DNA from: an uncultured Dehalococcoidia bacterium
Lineage (GTDB): Bacteria > Chloroflexota > Dehalococcoidia > Tepidiformales > Tepidiformaceae
Assembly: GCA_937864275.1 (NCBI GenBank)
Contig: CALMIW010000659.1
Location: forward strand, 1-8,683
DNA: 8,683 nucleotides
Reading direction: 5' to 3'
Under the pieces are notes generated by a model that searched no databases, was not told the origin of the DNA, and saw nothing but the letters and a program-made list of their open reading frames with translations. Position numbers and translations under genes: made by a program. Shown piece after piece: positions 1 through 5,085 of the stretch. Each line of letters begins with the position of its first letter. The first letter of the stretch is position 1.

Positions 1-503
1 CTTGTGCTGCCTTCGCCGCAGCAGGCCATCACCACGATCGGGTCCTTTTTCAGTTTGGCCGCCAGCCCGATCCCCGCGGCGTGAAGGAACTGCGTCGTGA
101 CCACGCTCGACTGGGTCACGATCTTCCTCGCCGAATTGCCCCAGTGCGAAGGCATCTGCCGGCCGTAGCTGTTCGGGTCGTCCCGTTTTGCCAGCAGGTT
201 CAGCATCGCCTCTCGCGCCGTCATGCCGAACACCAGGTCCATCCCCAGGCCGCGGTAGTACGGCGGGAGGTAGTCGGTCCCGCGCTTCAGCGCCATCGCC
301 GCCCCCACCTGAGCCGCTTCTTGCCCGGCGCCCGCGATGACGAATGAGGCCCGCCCCTGGCGGTTCAGCGCCAGCATCCGTTCGTTCAGCTTCCGCGCCA
401 GGAGCATGTGGTAGTACATGTCCTCGAGTTGCTGTTCGCTCAGGAGGTACTCGTCGATGGTCTTCTGGGAACGTGCGGGGCGCGCCGCGCGGGTTGCTGC
501 CAT
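1..503 (-). CDS. Thiamine-diphosphate 2-oxoacid dehydrogenase E1 component, alpha subunit (branched-chain type), C-terminus cut by window edge
   Basis: The first 167 residues of an E1 alpha subunit are visible. With E1 beta, E1 decarboxylates a 2-oxoacid using thiamine diphosphate and passes the acyl group to the lipoyl E2 in the cytoplasm. Landmarks in order: ARKLNERM (36-43), GAGQEAAQVGAAMAL (58-72), DYLPPYYRGLG (77-87), GRQMPSHWG (114-122), the VTQSSVVTTQ segment (129-138), and MACCGEGST (159-167), which opens the GDG-type diphosphate/Mg-binding motif. The second residue of that motif is Glu, not Asp; human BCKDHA also has GEG. This and the GRQMPSHWG block favour a branched-chain or acetoin-type enzyme over classical pyruvate dehydrogenase, but substrate cannot be fixed from half a protein. 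The ATG at 503 has GGAGG 7 nt upstream (511-515). An E1 beta gene would be expected beyond the left edge. Confidence 0.93.
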   Translation of the reverse strand, partial: MAATRAARPARSQKTIDEYLLSEQQLEDMYYHMLLARKLNERMLALNRQGRASFVIAGAGQEAAQVGAAMALKRGTDYLPPYYRGLGMDLVFGMTAREAMLNLLAKRDDPNSYGRQMPSHWGNSARKIVTQSSVVTTQFLHAAGIGLAAKLKKDPIVVMACCGEGST

Positions 504-535
504 CGCCCATCCTCCGAATGCCTGCTCAACGCAAA

Positions 536-561
536 ACGGCAGAGCCGATCGGCTCTGCCGT
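536..561 (-). terminator. Perfect 26-bp palindrome, probable intrinsic terminator (or operator)
   Basis: Two 11-bp GC-rich inner arms (CGGCAGAGCCG / CGGCTCTGCCG type) flank a GATC-like centre, and outer A/T pairs complete a perfect self-complementary block. On the minus strand it is followed at once by TTTT, as in a rho-independent terminator for the small membrane-protein gene ending at 589. It lies only 32 nt before the E1 alpha ATG. It could therefore instead be a leader hairpin or a dimeric-repressor operator at the E1 promoter: an extended -10-like TGC-TAGCAT sits just upstream on the minus strand (572-564). Confidence 0.6.
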
Positions 562-588
562 AAATGCTAGCACAGCCCGGTGGGGCTC

Positions 589-846
589 CTACGATTCGCT
601 GCGGAGGTCGTACTCGCCGCATCCGCCATCGAACTGGCTGGAACTTGCGGCACGCGCCAGCGGGAGGTCAACATCGCTGAGTGACTCGTTCGCTATGAAG
701 TCGTCGAGTACCTGTGCCGAGTCTTCCCGGGTCACGAGCTCGTCGCTCTCCCCCGGGCCGAACATGGCGCCAACGAAGACCACGATCACGGGCAGCGCCG
801 CGAACGGGATGGGAAGCAGCAGTGCCCCGAACATCTTCCGTCGCAT
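589..846 (-). CDS. Small single-pass membrane-anchored protein, unknown function
   Basis: An 85-residue protein that I do not recognise. Residues 1-4 (MRRK) are basic. Residues 6-31 form one strongly hydrophobic segment (ALLLPIPFAALPVIVVFVGA), likely a single transmembrane helix or uncleaved signal anchor. Residues 32-85 are acidic and soluble-looking, with many Asp, Glu and Ser, and a single Cys in FDGGCGEYD. The ATG at 846 follows a purine-rich AAGGGGG tract 7 nt upstream, a fair ribosome site. It is transcribed divergently from the Ppx/GppA gene and lies upstream of E1 alpha in the same direction, separated by the palindrome at 536-561. The competing plus-strand frame over this stretch looks like random high-GC translation, so the minus frame is preferred because of its coherent hydrophobic segment and ribosome site. 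Confidence 0.6.
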   Translation of the reverse strand: MRRKMFGALLLPIPFAALPVIVVFVGAMFGPGESDELVTREDSAQVLDDFIANESLSDVDLPLARAASSSQFDGGCGEYDLRSES

Positions 847-862
847 TGGTCAGCCCCCTTTG

Positions 863-888
863 TGTGAAGGTTCCGTTCACATTCTATA
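863..888 (-). promoter_or_regulatory. Candidate -10 box and overlapping inverted repeat upstream of the small membrane-protein gene
   Basis: On the minus strand TATAGA (888-883) resembles a -10 element. No good -35 lies at 17 nt. Immediately downstream, TGTGAA-N7-TTCACA (881-863) is a 6-bp inverted repeat covering the expected transcription start, where a repressor could sit. This is inference from pattern only. Confidence 0.3.
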
Positions 889-968
889 CGACCCGCGTCA
901 AGTGGCGGATGCCGCGGACGCCAAATGGACGTTACACCCCCTTCGCCAAACCAGTGTTAACAGGGCGA

Positions 969-974
969 TAAAAT
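969..974 (+). promoter_or_regulatory. Candidate -10 box of the Ppx/GppA gene
   Basis: TAAAAT matches TATAAT at five of six positions. It lies 25 nt before the TTG start, leaving room for a short leader containing the ribosome site. No convincing -35 is seen. The 8-bp palindrome TGTTAACA (955-962) sits directly upstream. Confidence 0.35.
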
Positions 975-986
975 ACTGTTCACGGC

Positions 987-992
987 AGGAGG
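987..992 (+). promoter_or_regulatory. Shine-Dalgarno AGGAGG that decides a TTG start
   Basis: A perfect AGGAGG is followed by 7 nt and then TTG at 1000. The first conserved motif of the Ppx/GppA family begins only about ten residues after this TTG, so the site and the family N-terminus agree on this start. Confidence 0.85.
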
Positions 993-999
993 CCAGCCT

Positions 1000-2496
1000 T
1001 TGGATCGCCCTCGCACGCTCGCAGTCATCGATGTCGGCTCGAACTCCATCCGGCTGCTCGTCGCGCGCGCACTCTCCGGATCGGCCTTCGAAGTCGTCGA
1101 TGAAGAGCGCTTCGACGCGCGAATGGGCGAGGGCATGGAAGCCGGCATCCTCACCGAGGGCGCGATCTCCCGGGGCCTCCGCGCCCTCTCGATCATGGCC
1201 CAGGTCGCCCGCTCCCATCAGCCCGCGGCGATCGCCGTTGCCGGCACCGAGGCGCTGCGTCGCGCGGCCAACGCCTCGGAGTTCATTGAGCGCGCCCACG
1301 AACTGACCGGGCTCCAGGTCCGCATCCTCACCGGCCACGAAGAGGCCTACTGCGGCTTCCTCGGCGTGGTGAACAGTACCGCCCTGCGCGACGGCTACCT
1401 CCTGGACATCGGCGGCGGTTCGCTCGAACTCATGCGCGTCTCCCGGAGGTCGCTCGAAAGCGTCCACTCCGGTCCGTTTGGGGCGATCTATGCGAGGGAG
1501 CGGTACCTTCGCTCCGACCCATCCCTCCCGCGCGAGCTTCGCAGCTTGCGCAAGGCGGTGCGCGCCGAGTTCAAGGTGGAAGCGCCCCATCCCGTCCTTT
1601 TCGGAACGGGCGGCGCCGTCCGCAACCTCGCCCGGCTCATCCGCCTGCAGCGCTCGTATCCGTTGCGCCGCATCCACGGCCTGGAGATCACTCGTCGCGA
1701 GATGGCCCGCCTTGCTGGCCGCCTCGCCCGCGCCACCAACGACGAGCGCCGCAGGATGCCGGGAGTCGGTGCCAACCGCGCCGACATCCTGCATGCCTCC
1801 GCGGTCGTCATCGATGAGGTAATGGACCTCACGGGCGCCGAATCGCTCACGGTCGCCGGCCAGGGCCTGCGCGAGGGCCTCCTCTGGCAACTCATGCGTG
1901 ATGAGCCTGCCGTGCTGCCCGACGTCCGCACCGCCTCTGTCATGGGTCTCGCGCGGGCGAACGGCGTGGACGAACTGCTCGCCGAGCCGGTGGTGCACGC
2001 CGCGGCGTCTCTGTTCGAAGCGACCCGCGAAGTGCACCGCCTCGGACAGCCGGAGCTCGACTTGCTCCTCCACGCTGCCAGGCTCGCAGGCATCGGCATG
2101 CACATCGATTACTACAACCGCGACCGCCACGCCGAGTACCTCGTCCACAGCGGCGACCTCCACGGTTTCTCCCACCGGGAAGTGGTCATTCTCGCCAGCC
2201 TTGTCCGCTGGGCCGATAGCGGCACGCCGGACCTCTCGCCGTACCGCGCGATCACCCTCCCGGATGACGCTCGGACAGCCTCGGTGCTTGCTGTCCTGCT
2301 CGGAACCGCCCGTGCCATTCGCAGGCGTGTGCCCTCCCCGGTGCTCGATTGCCGGGCGAAGGTCGTGAAAGGGAGCCTCCGGCTCCATCTCGCGTCGCGT
2401 GGGAACCTCGAGGCGGAGTTCTACGAGATTGAACGCCAGCAGCGGCGGGTCGAGGCGGTCCTGAAGCTCACCCTGGCCGTCCGGGGGCTCGACTAG
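1000..2496 (+). CDS. Ppx/GppA family phosphatase (exopolyphosphatase / pppGpp phosphohydrolase)
   Basis: A 498-residue cytoplasmic ASKHA-fold phosphatase of the family that hydrolyses polyphosphate ends and/or pppGpp. Visible motifs: phosphate-1 loop DVGSNSIRLL (11-20), TEALRRAANASEF (83-95), TGHEEAYCGFLG (111-122) carrying the catalytic-Glu region, phosphate-2 loop DIGGGSLEL (136-144), FGTGGAVRNLARL (201-213), and GVGANRADIL (255-264). A C-terminal HD-like helical region follows, with LLHAARLAGIG (356-366) and HSGDLHGFSHRE (383-394). Length fits the long, HD-containing members. Translation starts at TTG behind AGGAGG. The last four bases (CTAG) are shared with the stop of the convergent sixA. 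Sequence alone does not separate Ppx from GppA; the SixA neighbour mildly favours a polyphosphate link. Confidence 0.95.
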   Translation: MDRPRTLAVIDVGSNSIRLLVARALSGSAFEVVDEERFDARMGEGMEAGILTEGAISRGLRALSIMAQVARSHQPAAIAVAGTEALRRAANASEFIERAHELTGLQVRILTGHEEAYCGFLGVVNSTALRDGYLLDIGGGSLELMRVSRRSLESVHSGPFGAIYARERYLRSDPSLPRELRSLRKAVRAEFKVEAPHPVLFGTGGAVRNLARLIRLQRSYPLRRIHGLEITRREMARLAGRLARATNDERRRMPGVGANRADILHASAVVIDEVMDLTGAESLTVAGQGLREGLLWQLMRDEPAVLPDVRTASVMGLARANGVDELLAEPVVHAAASLFEATREVHRLGQPELDLLLHAARLAGIGMHIDYYNRDRHAEYLVHSGDLHGFSHREVVILASLVRWADSGTPDLSPYRAITLPDDARTASVLAVLLGTARAIRRRVPSPVLDCRAKVVKGSLRLHLASRGNLEAEFYEIERQQRRVEAVLKLTLAVRGLD

Positions 2497-2990
2497 CCTT
2501 TCGCGCCCAGCCTGCGAAGGGGCCCCGGCTGGATGAGCCATTCCAGTGACCCATTCCCGGGCGCCGGCGGGCCGAACGTGGAGACGAGGGCAGCGGCGCC
2601 CTTGCGAAACACCGAACTCATCGCCCCCGGCTCACCCGTAAGCAACACCGAGAGCAGTTCGCTCATCCATGGCTCGTGACCGACAAGAGCGACGGCGTCC
2701 TGGCGTGCGGCGGCGCAGGCGGCCACCACATCGAGGTGGTTCCCGTTCCCCAGCGAGTCGAGTGCCTTCACGGGGACCTTGAAGGCATCCTCGAGGATCT
2801 CGGCGGTCTGCTTCGCCCTCAGCACCGGCGAACTGAGGATCGCGTCCAGCGAAATGAGCTCCTTGAGCCCGAGCGCCGCTTCGCGCATTCGCCTGCGGCC
2901 GTCCGGAGTCAACGGCCGTGCCCTGTCATCGACGTATTTCGCGGAGCCCCGCTCGACGGCGATCGCGTGGCGGACGAGACAGATCTGCAC
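2493..2990 (-). CDS. sixA: Phosphohistidine phosphatase SixA (histidine phosphatase superfamily)
   Basis: A 165-residue cytoplasmic member of the histidine phosphatase (phosphoglycerate mutase-like) superfamily. Characterised SixA removes phosphate from phosphohistidine, in E. coli from the nitrogen PTS protein NPr. Motifs: N-terminal LVRHA (5-9) with nucleophile H8 and R7, RPLTPDGRRRM (25-35), SSPVLRAKQTAEIL (53-66) with R58, and VGHEPWMSELL (103-113) with second catalytic H105. FRKGAAALV (128-136) and the C-terminal WLIQP-type ending are also SixA-like. I chose GTG at 2990 because the RHG motif begins four residues later, as is usual; the open frame extends to 3050 but would add unrelated residues inside the upstream gene. 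The start lies 2 nt after that gene's stop, implying translational coupling. It is the third gene of a minus-strand operon. Confidence 0.9.
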   Translation of the reverse strand: MQICLVRHAIAVERGSAKYVDDRARPLTPDGRRRMREAALGLKELISLDAILSSPVLRAKQTAEILEDAFKVPVKALDSLGNGNHLDVVAACAAARQDAVALVGHEPWMSELLSVLLTGEPGAMSSVFRKGAAALVSTFGPPAPGNGSLEWLIQPGPLRRLGAKG

Positions 2991-2992
2991 GC

Positions 2993-3340
2993 CTAACTCG
3001 CCGGCGGTGCGGGTTCGGCGGAAACGAGGCTGACGGCCACGATCTTCCACTGGCCCATCACCTGCTTCCAGGTCGCGCCCAGCGTCGCCGTCCCGACGCT
3101 CGAACGGAACGTGACGTGGAAGAGCTCGCCGCCGTCCTCCTGGGGGCCGAAATCCTTGAGCTCGTACCCCTCGATGTTGGGCATCTGGGCGGGCGAGAGC
3201 CCGCCCGCCTGGGCGCCCATCGCCATCACCTGCGCCAGCACCTCCGGCGTGATGTCCGCCATCAACTGCGACAGATTCCCCGACATGATTGCCTGGGCGT
3301 TCCGTTCGGCGGCCTCTCGCGCGGTGGTGGGCTGCGTCAT
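2993..3340 (-). CDS. Small protein, paralogue of its upstream neighbour; possible NTF2-like fold
   Basis: A 115-residue soluble protein with no signal or membrane segment. Residues about 11-43 (from AAERNAQAIMSGNLSQLM) align without gaps to the upstream gene product, with 12 of 33 identical by hand count: the shared pattern is R-x-AQ, GN, LM-x-D, PE and VM. Both then have a YELKDFG / FEVKELG strand and end in alternating strand-like stretches (GATWKQVMGQWKIVAV here). Helices followed by curved beta strands resemble SnoaL/NTF2-like proteins, but this is inference and no catalytic residues can be named. Compared with its paralogue it has a Gly/Pro-rich insertion near residue 45 and an Ala/Pro-rich tail. 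Its ATG is 4 nt after the upstream stop, and sixA starts 2 nt after its own stop. Confidence 0.75.
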   Translation of the reverse strand: MTQPTTAREAAERNAQAIMSGNLSQLMADITPEVLAQVMAMGAQAGGLSPAQMPNIEGYELKDFGPQEDGGELFHVTFRSSVGTATLGATWKQVMGQWKIVAVSLVSAEPAPPAS

Positions 3341-3344
3341 AGAG

Positions 3345-3614
3345 CTAGAGTTCCTTCACGTCGACGATCTGGAACTTGCCGCCGTTATCGGCCCACTTGC
3401 TCCAGACCTTGCGCGTGGTCGCCCCGATGTAGCTGATCTCGGCCTCGTTGTTCCCGAGCTCCTTCACCTCGAACGACGTCGCCGTGATCGGGTTCGCCGC
3501 AAGTCCCATCACCTTGCTCATCGCCTCCGGCGCGAAGTCGCCCATCAGGCCCGCCACGTTGCCGTTCACCACGTCCTGCGCGTGTCGATTGAGGGTTTCC
3601 TTGAGTTCAGCCAT
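3345..3614 (-). CDS. Small protein, first of a paralogous pair in the sixA operon; possible NTF2-like fold
   Basis: An 89-residue soluble protein starting MAELKETLNRHAQDVVNGN. The N-terminal helical part (residues 7-40) matches the downstream paralogue. The C-terminal half reads as beta strands: FEVKELG, EISYIGATTRKVWSKW, KFQIVDVKEL. The open frame extends upstream to 3713, but the extra residues are Arg/Pro-rich and unlike the family. The ATG at 3614 is preferred although its ribosome site is weak (AAGGAC about 11-13 nt upstream). A candidate promoter lies at 3655-3684. It leads a tight minus-strand operon with the paralogue and sixA. Its role is unknown; a small ligand-binding or scaffold protein is possible. 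Confidence 0.75.
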   Translation of the reverse strand: MAELKETLNRHAQDVVNGNVAGLMGDFAPEAMSKVMGLAANPITATSFEVKELGNNEAEISYIGATTRKVWSKWADNGGKFQIVDVKEL

Positions 3615-3654
3615 GTCTGTGGTCCGTCCTTTTCCGGTCGGTAAGATCGCGGGA

Positions 3655-3684
3655 AGGATAGCGGTCAGCCGGTAAACGCCGCAA
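3655..3684 (-). promoter_or_regulatory. Candidate promoter of the paralogue-paralogue-sixA operon
   Basis: On the minus strand TTGCGG (3684-3679), an 18-nt spacer, then TATCCT (3660-3655). The hexamers and spacing closely match the candidate promoter of the nearby tRNA gene (TTGGCA-N18-TATCCT), which strengthens both. Transcription would start about 34 nt before the ATG at 3614. Confidence 0.45.
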
Positions 3685-3860
3685 TCAGCCCGGTCGGGCG
3701 TGCGAACGAACAATCAGGCAGACGCGATTCGCGCAGGCCATCGCGCTCGCCTATGAGCGGGGCTTGGTCCCGGCGCCGGGCAGGCATACGCGCAATTGAG
3801 CAACGTCCCGGGCGTCCTGTTGCCTGGGGCCTCGTTTGGGTGCCGGAGAAAAGGGGAGGC

Positions 3861-3937
3861 TGGTGGGCGATACTGGATTCGAACCAGTGACCTCTGCGAT
3901 GTCAACGCAGCGCTCTAACCATCTGAGCTAACCGCCC
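3861..3937 (-). tRNA. tRNA-Val (anticodon GAC), CCA encoded
   Basis: A 77-nt minus-strand cloverleaf. Acceptor arms GGGCGGT and ATCGCCC pair fully with one G-T wobble. The D arm is GCTC/GAGC, the anticodon stem CTGCG/CGCAG with loop TTGACAT, a 5-nt variable region AGGTC follows, and the T arm is ACTGG/CCAGT with loop TTCGAAT. The anticodon in the loop is GAC, which reads GUC/GUU valine codons. The discriminator is A and CCA is encoded (3863-3861). The open frame that crosses it antisense-independently on the same strand is a translation artefact. Confidence 0.97.
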
Positions 3938-3952
3938 CAAAGCGGAATCCAC

Positions 3953-3982
3953 AGGATACCCCAGCCACCCGGCCTGTGCCAA
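3953..3982 (-). promoter_or_regulatory. Candidate promoter of tRNA-Val
   Basis: On the minus strand TTGGCA (3982-3977; five of six to TTGACA), an 18-nt spacer, then TATCCT (3958-3953; four of six to TATAAT). This places the start roughly 8-10 nt upstream of the mature 5' end at 3937, a typical layout for a monocistronic tRNA. Confidence 0.5.
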
Positions 3983-4051
3983 CGACGTGCGTCAATGGCC
4001 GTTCCGCCTTCCGCCCGTACACTGTCTCCCGTGCAAGAACCCCGAAGGCCC

Positions 4052-4534
4052 ATGCAGGAGGACTACCTCCGTGCGCTCCTCTTCGGGCTCCAGGACGGCA
4101 TCGTCTCCACCACGGGCGTCGTTGTCGGCATCTCCGCCGGTGTCAGCGATAAAGCCATCATCATTCTCGCCGCGCTCGTTGCCGTCTCCGTCGAAGCCTC
4201 CTCGATGGCGGCCGGGCAATACACATCCGAAAAGGCCGTCCACCAGATGGACCGCGAGGGAAAACACACGGATAGCCTCGTGGTCGGCGCGGTCATCATG
4301 TTCCTCGCCTATCTCGTCGGTGGCTCCTTCTCAATCATCCCCACAATCCTCATCGATCAGCCCCTGGCCCGCGTCGTCGCGGTAGCCTCGTCGTTCGCCG
4401 GGCTGTTTGGGATCGGTTACCTGAAGGGCGTGCTGGTCGAAGGGAAGCCGCTGCGCAGCGCCATCGAACTGTTCATCATCGGCGGCTTCGCGACCGTTCT
4501 CGGCCTCATCGTCGGCCTCGTCTTGAAAGTGTGA
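4052..4534 (+). CDS. Small VIT1/CCC1-type transporter family membrane protein, lacking the metal-binding insert
   Basis: A 160-residue inner-membrane protein. Residues 8-30 (ALLFGLQDGIVSTTGVVVGI...) carry the DGIVST-G signature of TM1 in the vacuolar iron transporter / CCC1 family. VSVEASSMAAGQYTSEKA (45-62) matches the family's AEALSMAAGEY block in TM2. Three more hydrophobic segments follow at about 75-97, 107-126 and 136-158. In VIT proteins a cytoplasmic metal-binding domain of roughly 70-90 residues separates TM2 from TM3; here only about a dozen residues (HQMDREGKHTD) remain, which explains the short length. Iron or manganese export is the family expectation, not shown here. The start is uncertain: the ATG at 4052 has GAAGG close upstream, an in-frame GTG at 4031 lies 7 nt after a TACACT box (possible leaderless start), and an ATG at 3995 lacks support. 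Confidence 0.88.
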   Translation: MQEDYLRALLFGLQDGIVSTTGVVVGISAGVSDKAIIILAALVAVSVEASSMAAGQYTSEKAVHQMDREGKHTDSLVVGAVIMFLAYLVGGSFSIIPTILIDQPLARVVAVASSFAGLFGIGYLKGVLVEGKPLRSAIELFIIGGFATVLGLIVGLVLKV

Positions 4535-4638
4535 CCGTCGGCGCGCACCCGCCGGGCGAGCCAACGGCCGGGCGATCCACGAGTTGGAGCAGGAATGTTG
4601 GCCGCCGCTGCCGTCCAACCACGCACTCGACACCCTCG

Positions 4639-4667
4639 ATCCGAATACCGTTCGGATGTGCAATAAT
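4639..4667 (+). promoter_or_regulatory. Inverted repeat next to a candidate -10 box upstream of the small beta-rich gene
   Basis: ATCCGAA (4639-4645), spacer TACCG, TTCGGAT (4651-4657) form a perfect 7-bp inverted repeat. Four bases later comes AATAAT (4662-4667), a plausible -10 box 30 nt before the ATG at 4698. The repeat therefore covers the -35/spacer zone, where a dimeric regulator would act. No -35 resembling TTGACA is present, consistent with activator dependence or with no sigma-70 promoter. The rest of 4535-4697 shows nothing I can assign. Confidence 0.4.
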
Positions 4668-4697
4668 CCTCGGCAATCGCTTTAGAGGAGAAGAACG

Positions 4698-4994
4698 ATG
4701 GCACTCGATGGTAACTGGAACCTGACCATGAACTCGCCCATGGGCGCCCGCCCGGTCACGGCGAACTTCAAGACCGACGGCGGCACGATCTCCGGTGAGT
4801 TCACCGGCGCCCAGGGCGCTGCCCCCGTCACCGGCACTGCCGATGGCAACAACGTCGCCTTCGCGGCAACGGTTGCCGGCCCCATGGGCCAGATGGAACT
4901 GAAGTTCACCGGCACGCTCGATGGCGATTCCGTCTCCGGGAACGTCCAGTTCGGCGCATTCGGCAGCGGCACCTTCACCGGCAACAAGGCCTGA
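4698..4994 (+). CDS. Small beta-rich conserved protein of unknown function
   Basis: A 98-residue protein rich in Gly, Thr and alternating hydrophobic residues, without a signal peptide or membrane segment. It opens LDGNWNLTMNSPMGARPVT and continues as short strands joined by Gly/Asp turns: TANFKTDGGTISGEF, PVTGTADGNNVAFAAT, MGQMELKFTGTLDGDSVSG, and a closing FGSGTFTGNKA. The pattern 'GxWxLxxxSPMG ... DGxxVxFxxxxxGPMG ... FTGTxDGDxxSGxxxFGxFGSGxFTG' suggests an internally repetitive small beta barrel or sandwich. I have seen similar unnamed small proteins across bacteria, but I know no function. The start is firm: GAGGAG (4685-4690) lies 7 nt before ATG. It stands alone, with a regulated-looking upstream region and a hairpin terminator behind. 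Confidence 0.85.
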   Translation: MALDGNWNLTMNSPMGARPVTANFKTDGGTISGEFTGAQGAAPVTGTADGNNVAFAATVAGPMGQMELKFTGTLDGDSVSGNVQFGAFGSGTFTGNKA

Positions 4995-5016
4995 TCTGCC
5001 GCCCACGCGAAAGCTG

Positions 5017-5043
5017 ACGAGGCACCGGGGACCGGTGCCTCGT
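5017..5043. terminator. Strong hairpin between convergent genes, probable bidirectional terminator
   Basis: Arms ACGAGGCACCGG (5017-5028) and CCGGTGCCTCGT (5032-5043) form a perfect 12-bp stem with a GGA loop, starting 22 nt after the stop at 4994. On the plus strand TTCCATTT follows, only moderately T-rich. It also lies 42 nt beyond the stop of the minus-strand HExxH gene, so it could end both transcripts. Confidence 0.75.
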
Positions 5044-5085
5044 TCCATTTCCCGGGCGTCCGCTTCCCGCCCCGCCGATGGCGGA

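Noticed and set aside
863..881. A CRP/FNR-type site (TGTGA...TCACA)
   Set aside because: The half-sites are separated by 9 nt rather than the 6 nt of the CRP consensus, so I list it only as a generic inverted repeat.
344..1306. A 320-residue plus-strand open frame spanning E1 alpha, the small membrane gene and the start of Ppx/GppA
   Set aside because: It overlaps clear genes on both strands and its product is Ser/Arg/Pro-rich without motifs.
898..2541. A 547-residue minus-strand open frame opposite Ppx/GppA
   Set aside because: Ppx/GppA motifs, a perfect ribosome site and full family length are on the plus strand. The minus frame has no recognisable domain.
2991..3050. An N-terminal extension of SixA to 3050
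   Set aside because: It would add about 20 Arg-rich residues lying within the upstream gene. The GTG at 2990 puts the RHG motif where SixA proteins have it.
3715..3860. An integrase remnant or attachment site next to tRNA-Val
   Set aside because: I saw no direct repeat of the tRNA 3' end and no integrase motifs. The stretch holds only a short GC palindrome (CCCGGCGCCGGG, 3769-3780) and no supportable gene.
3714..3905. A 63-residue minus-strand open frame beginning MTSQRSLVRIQYRPP
   Set aside because: Its first residues are a translation of the T arm and acceptor of tRNA-Val, a well-known annotation artefact.
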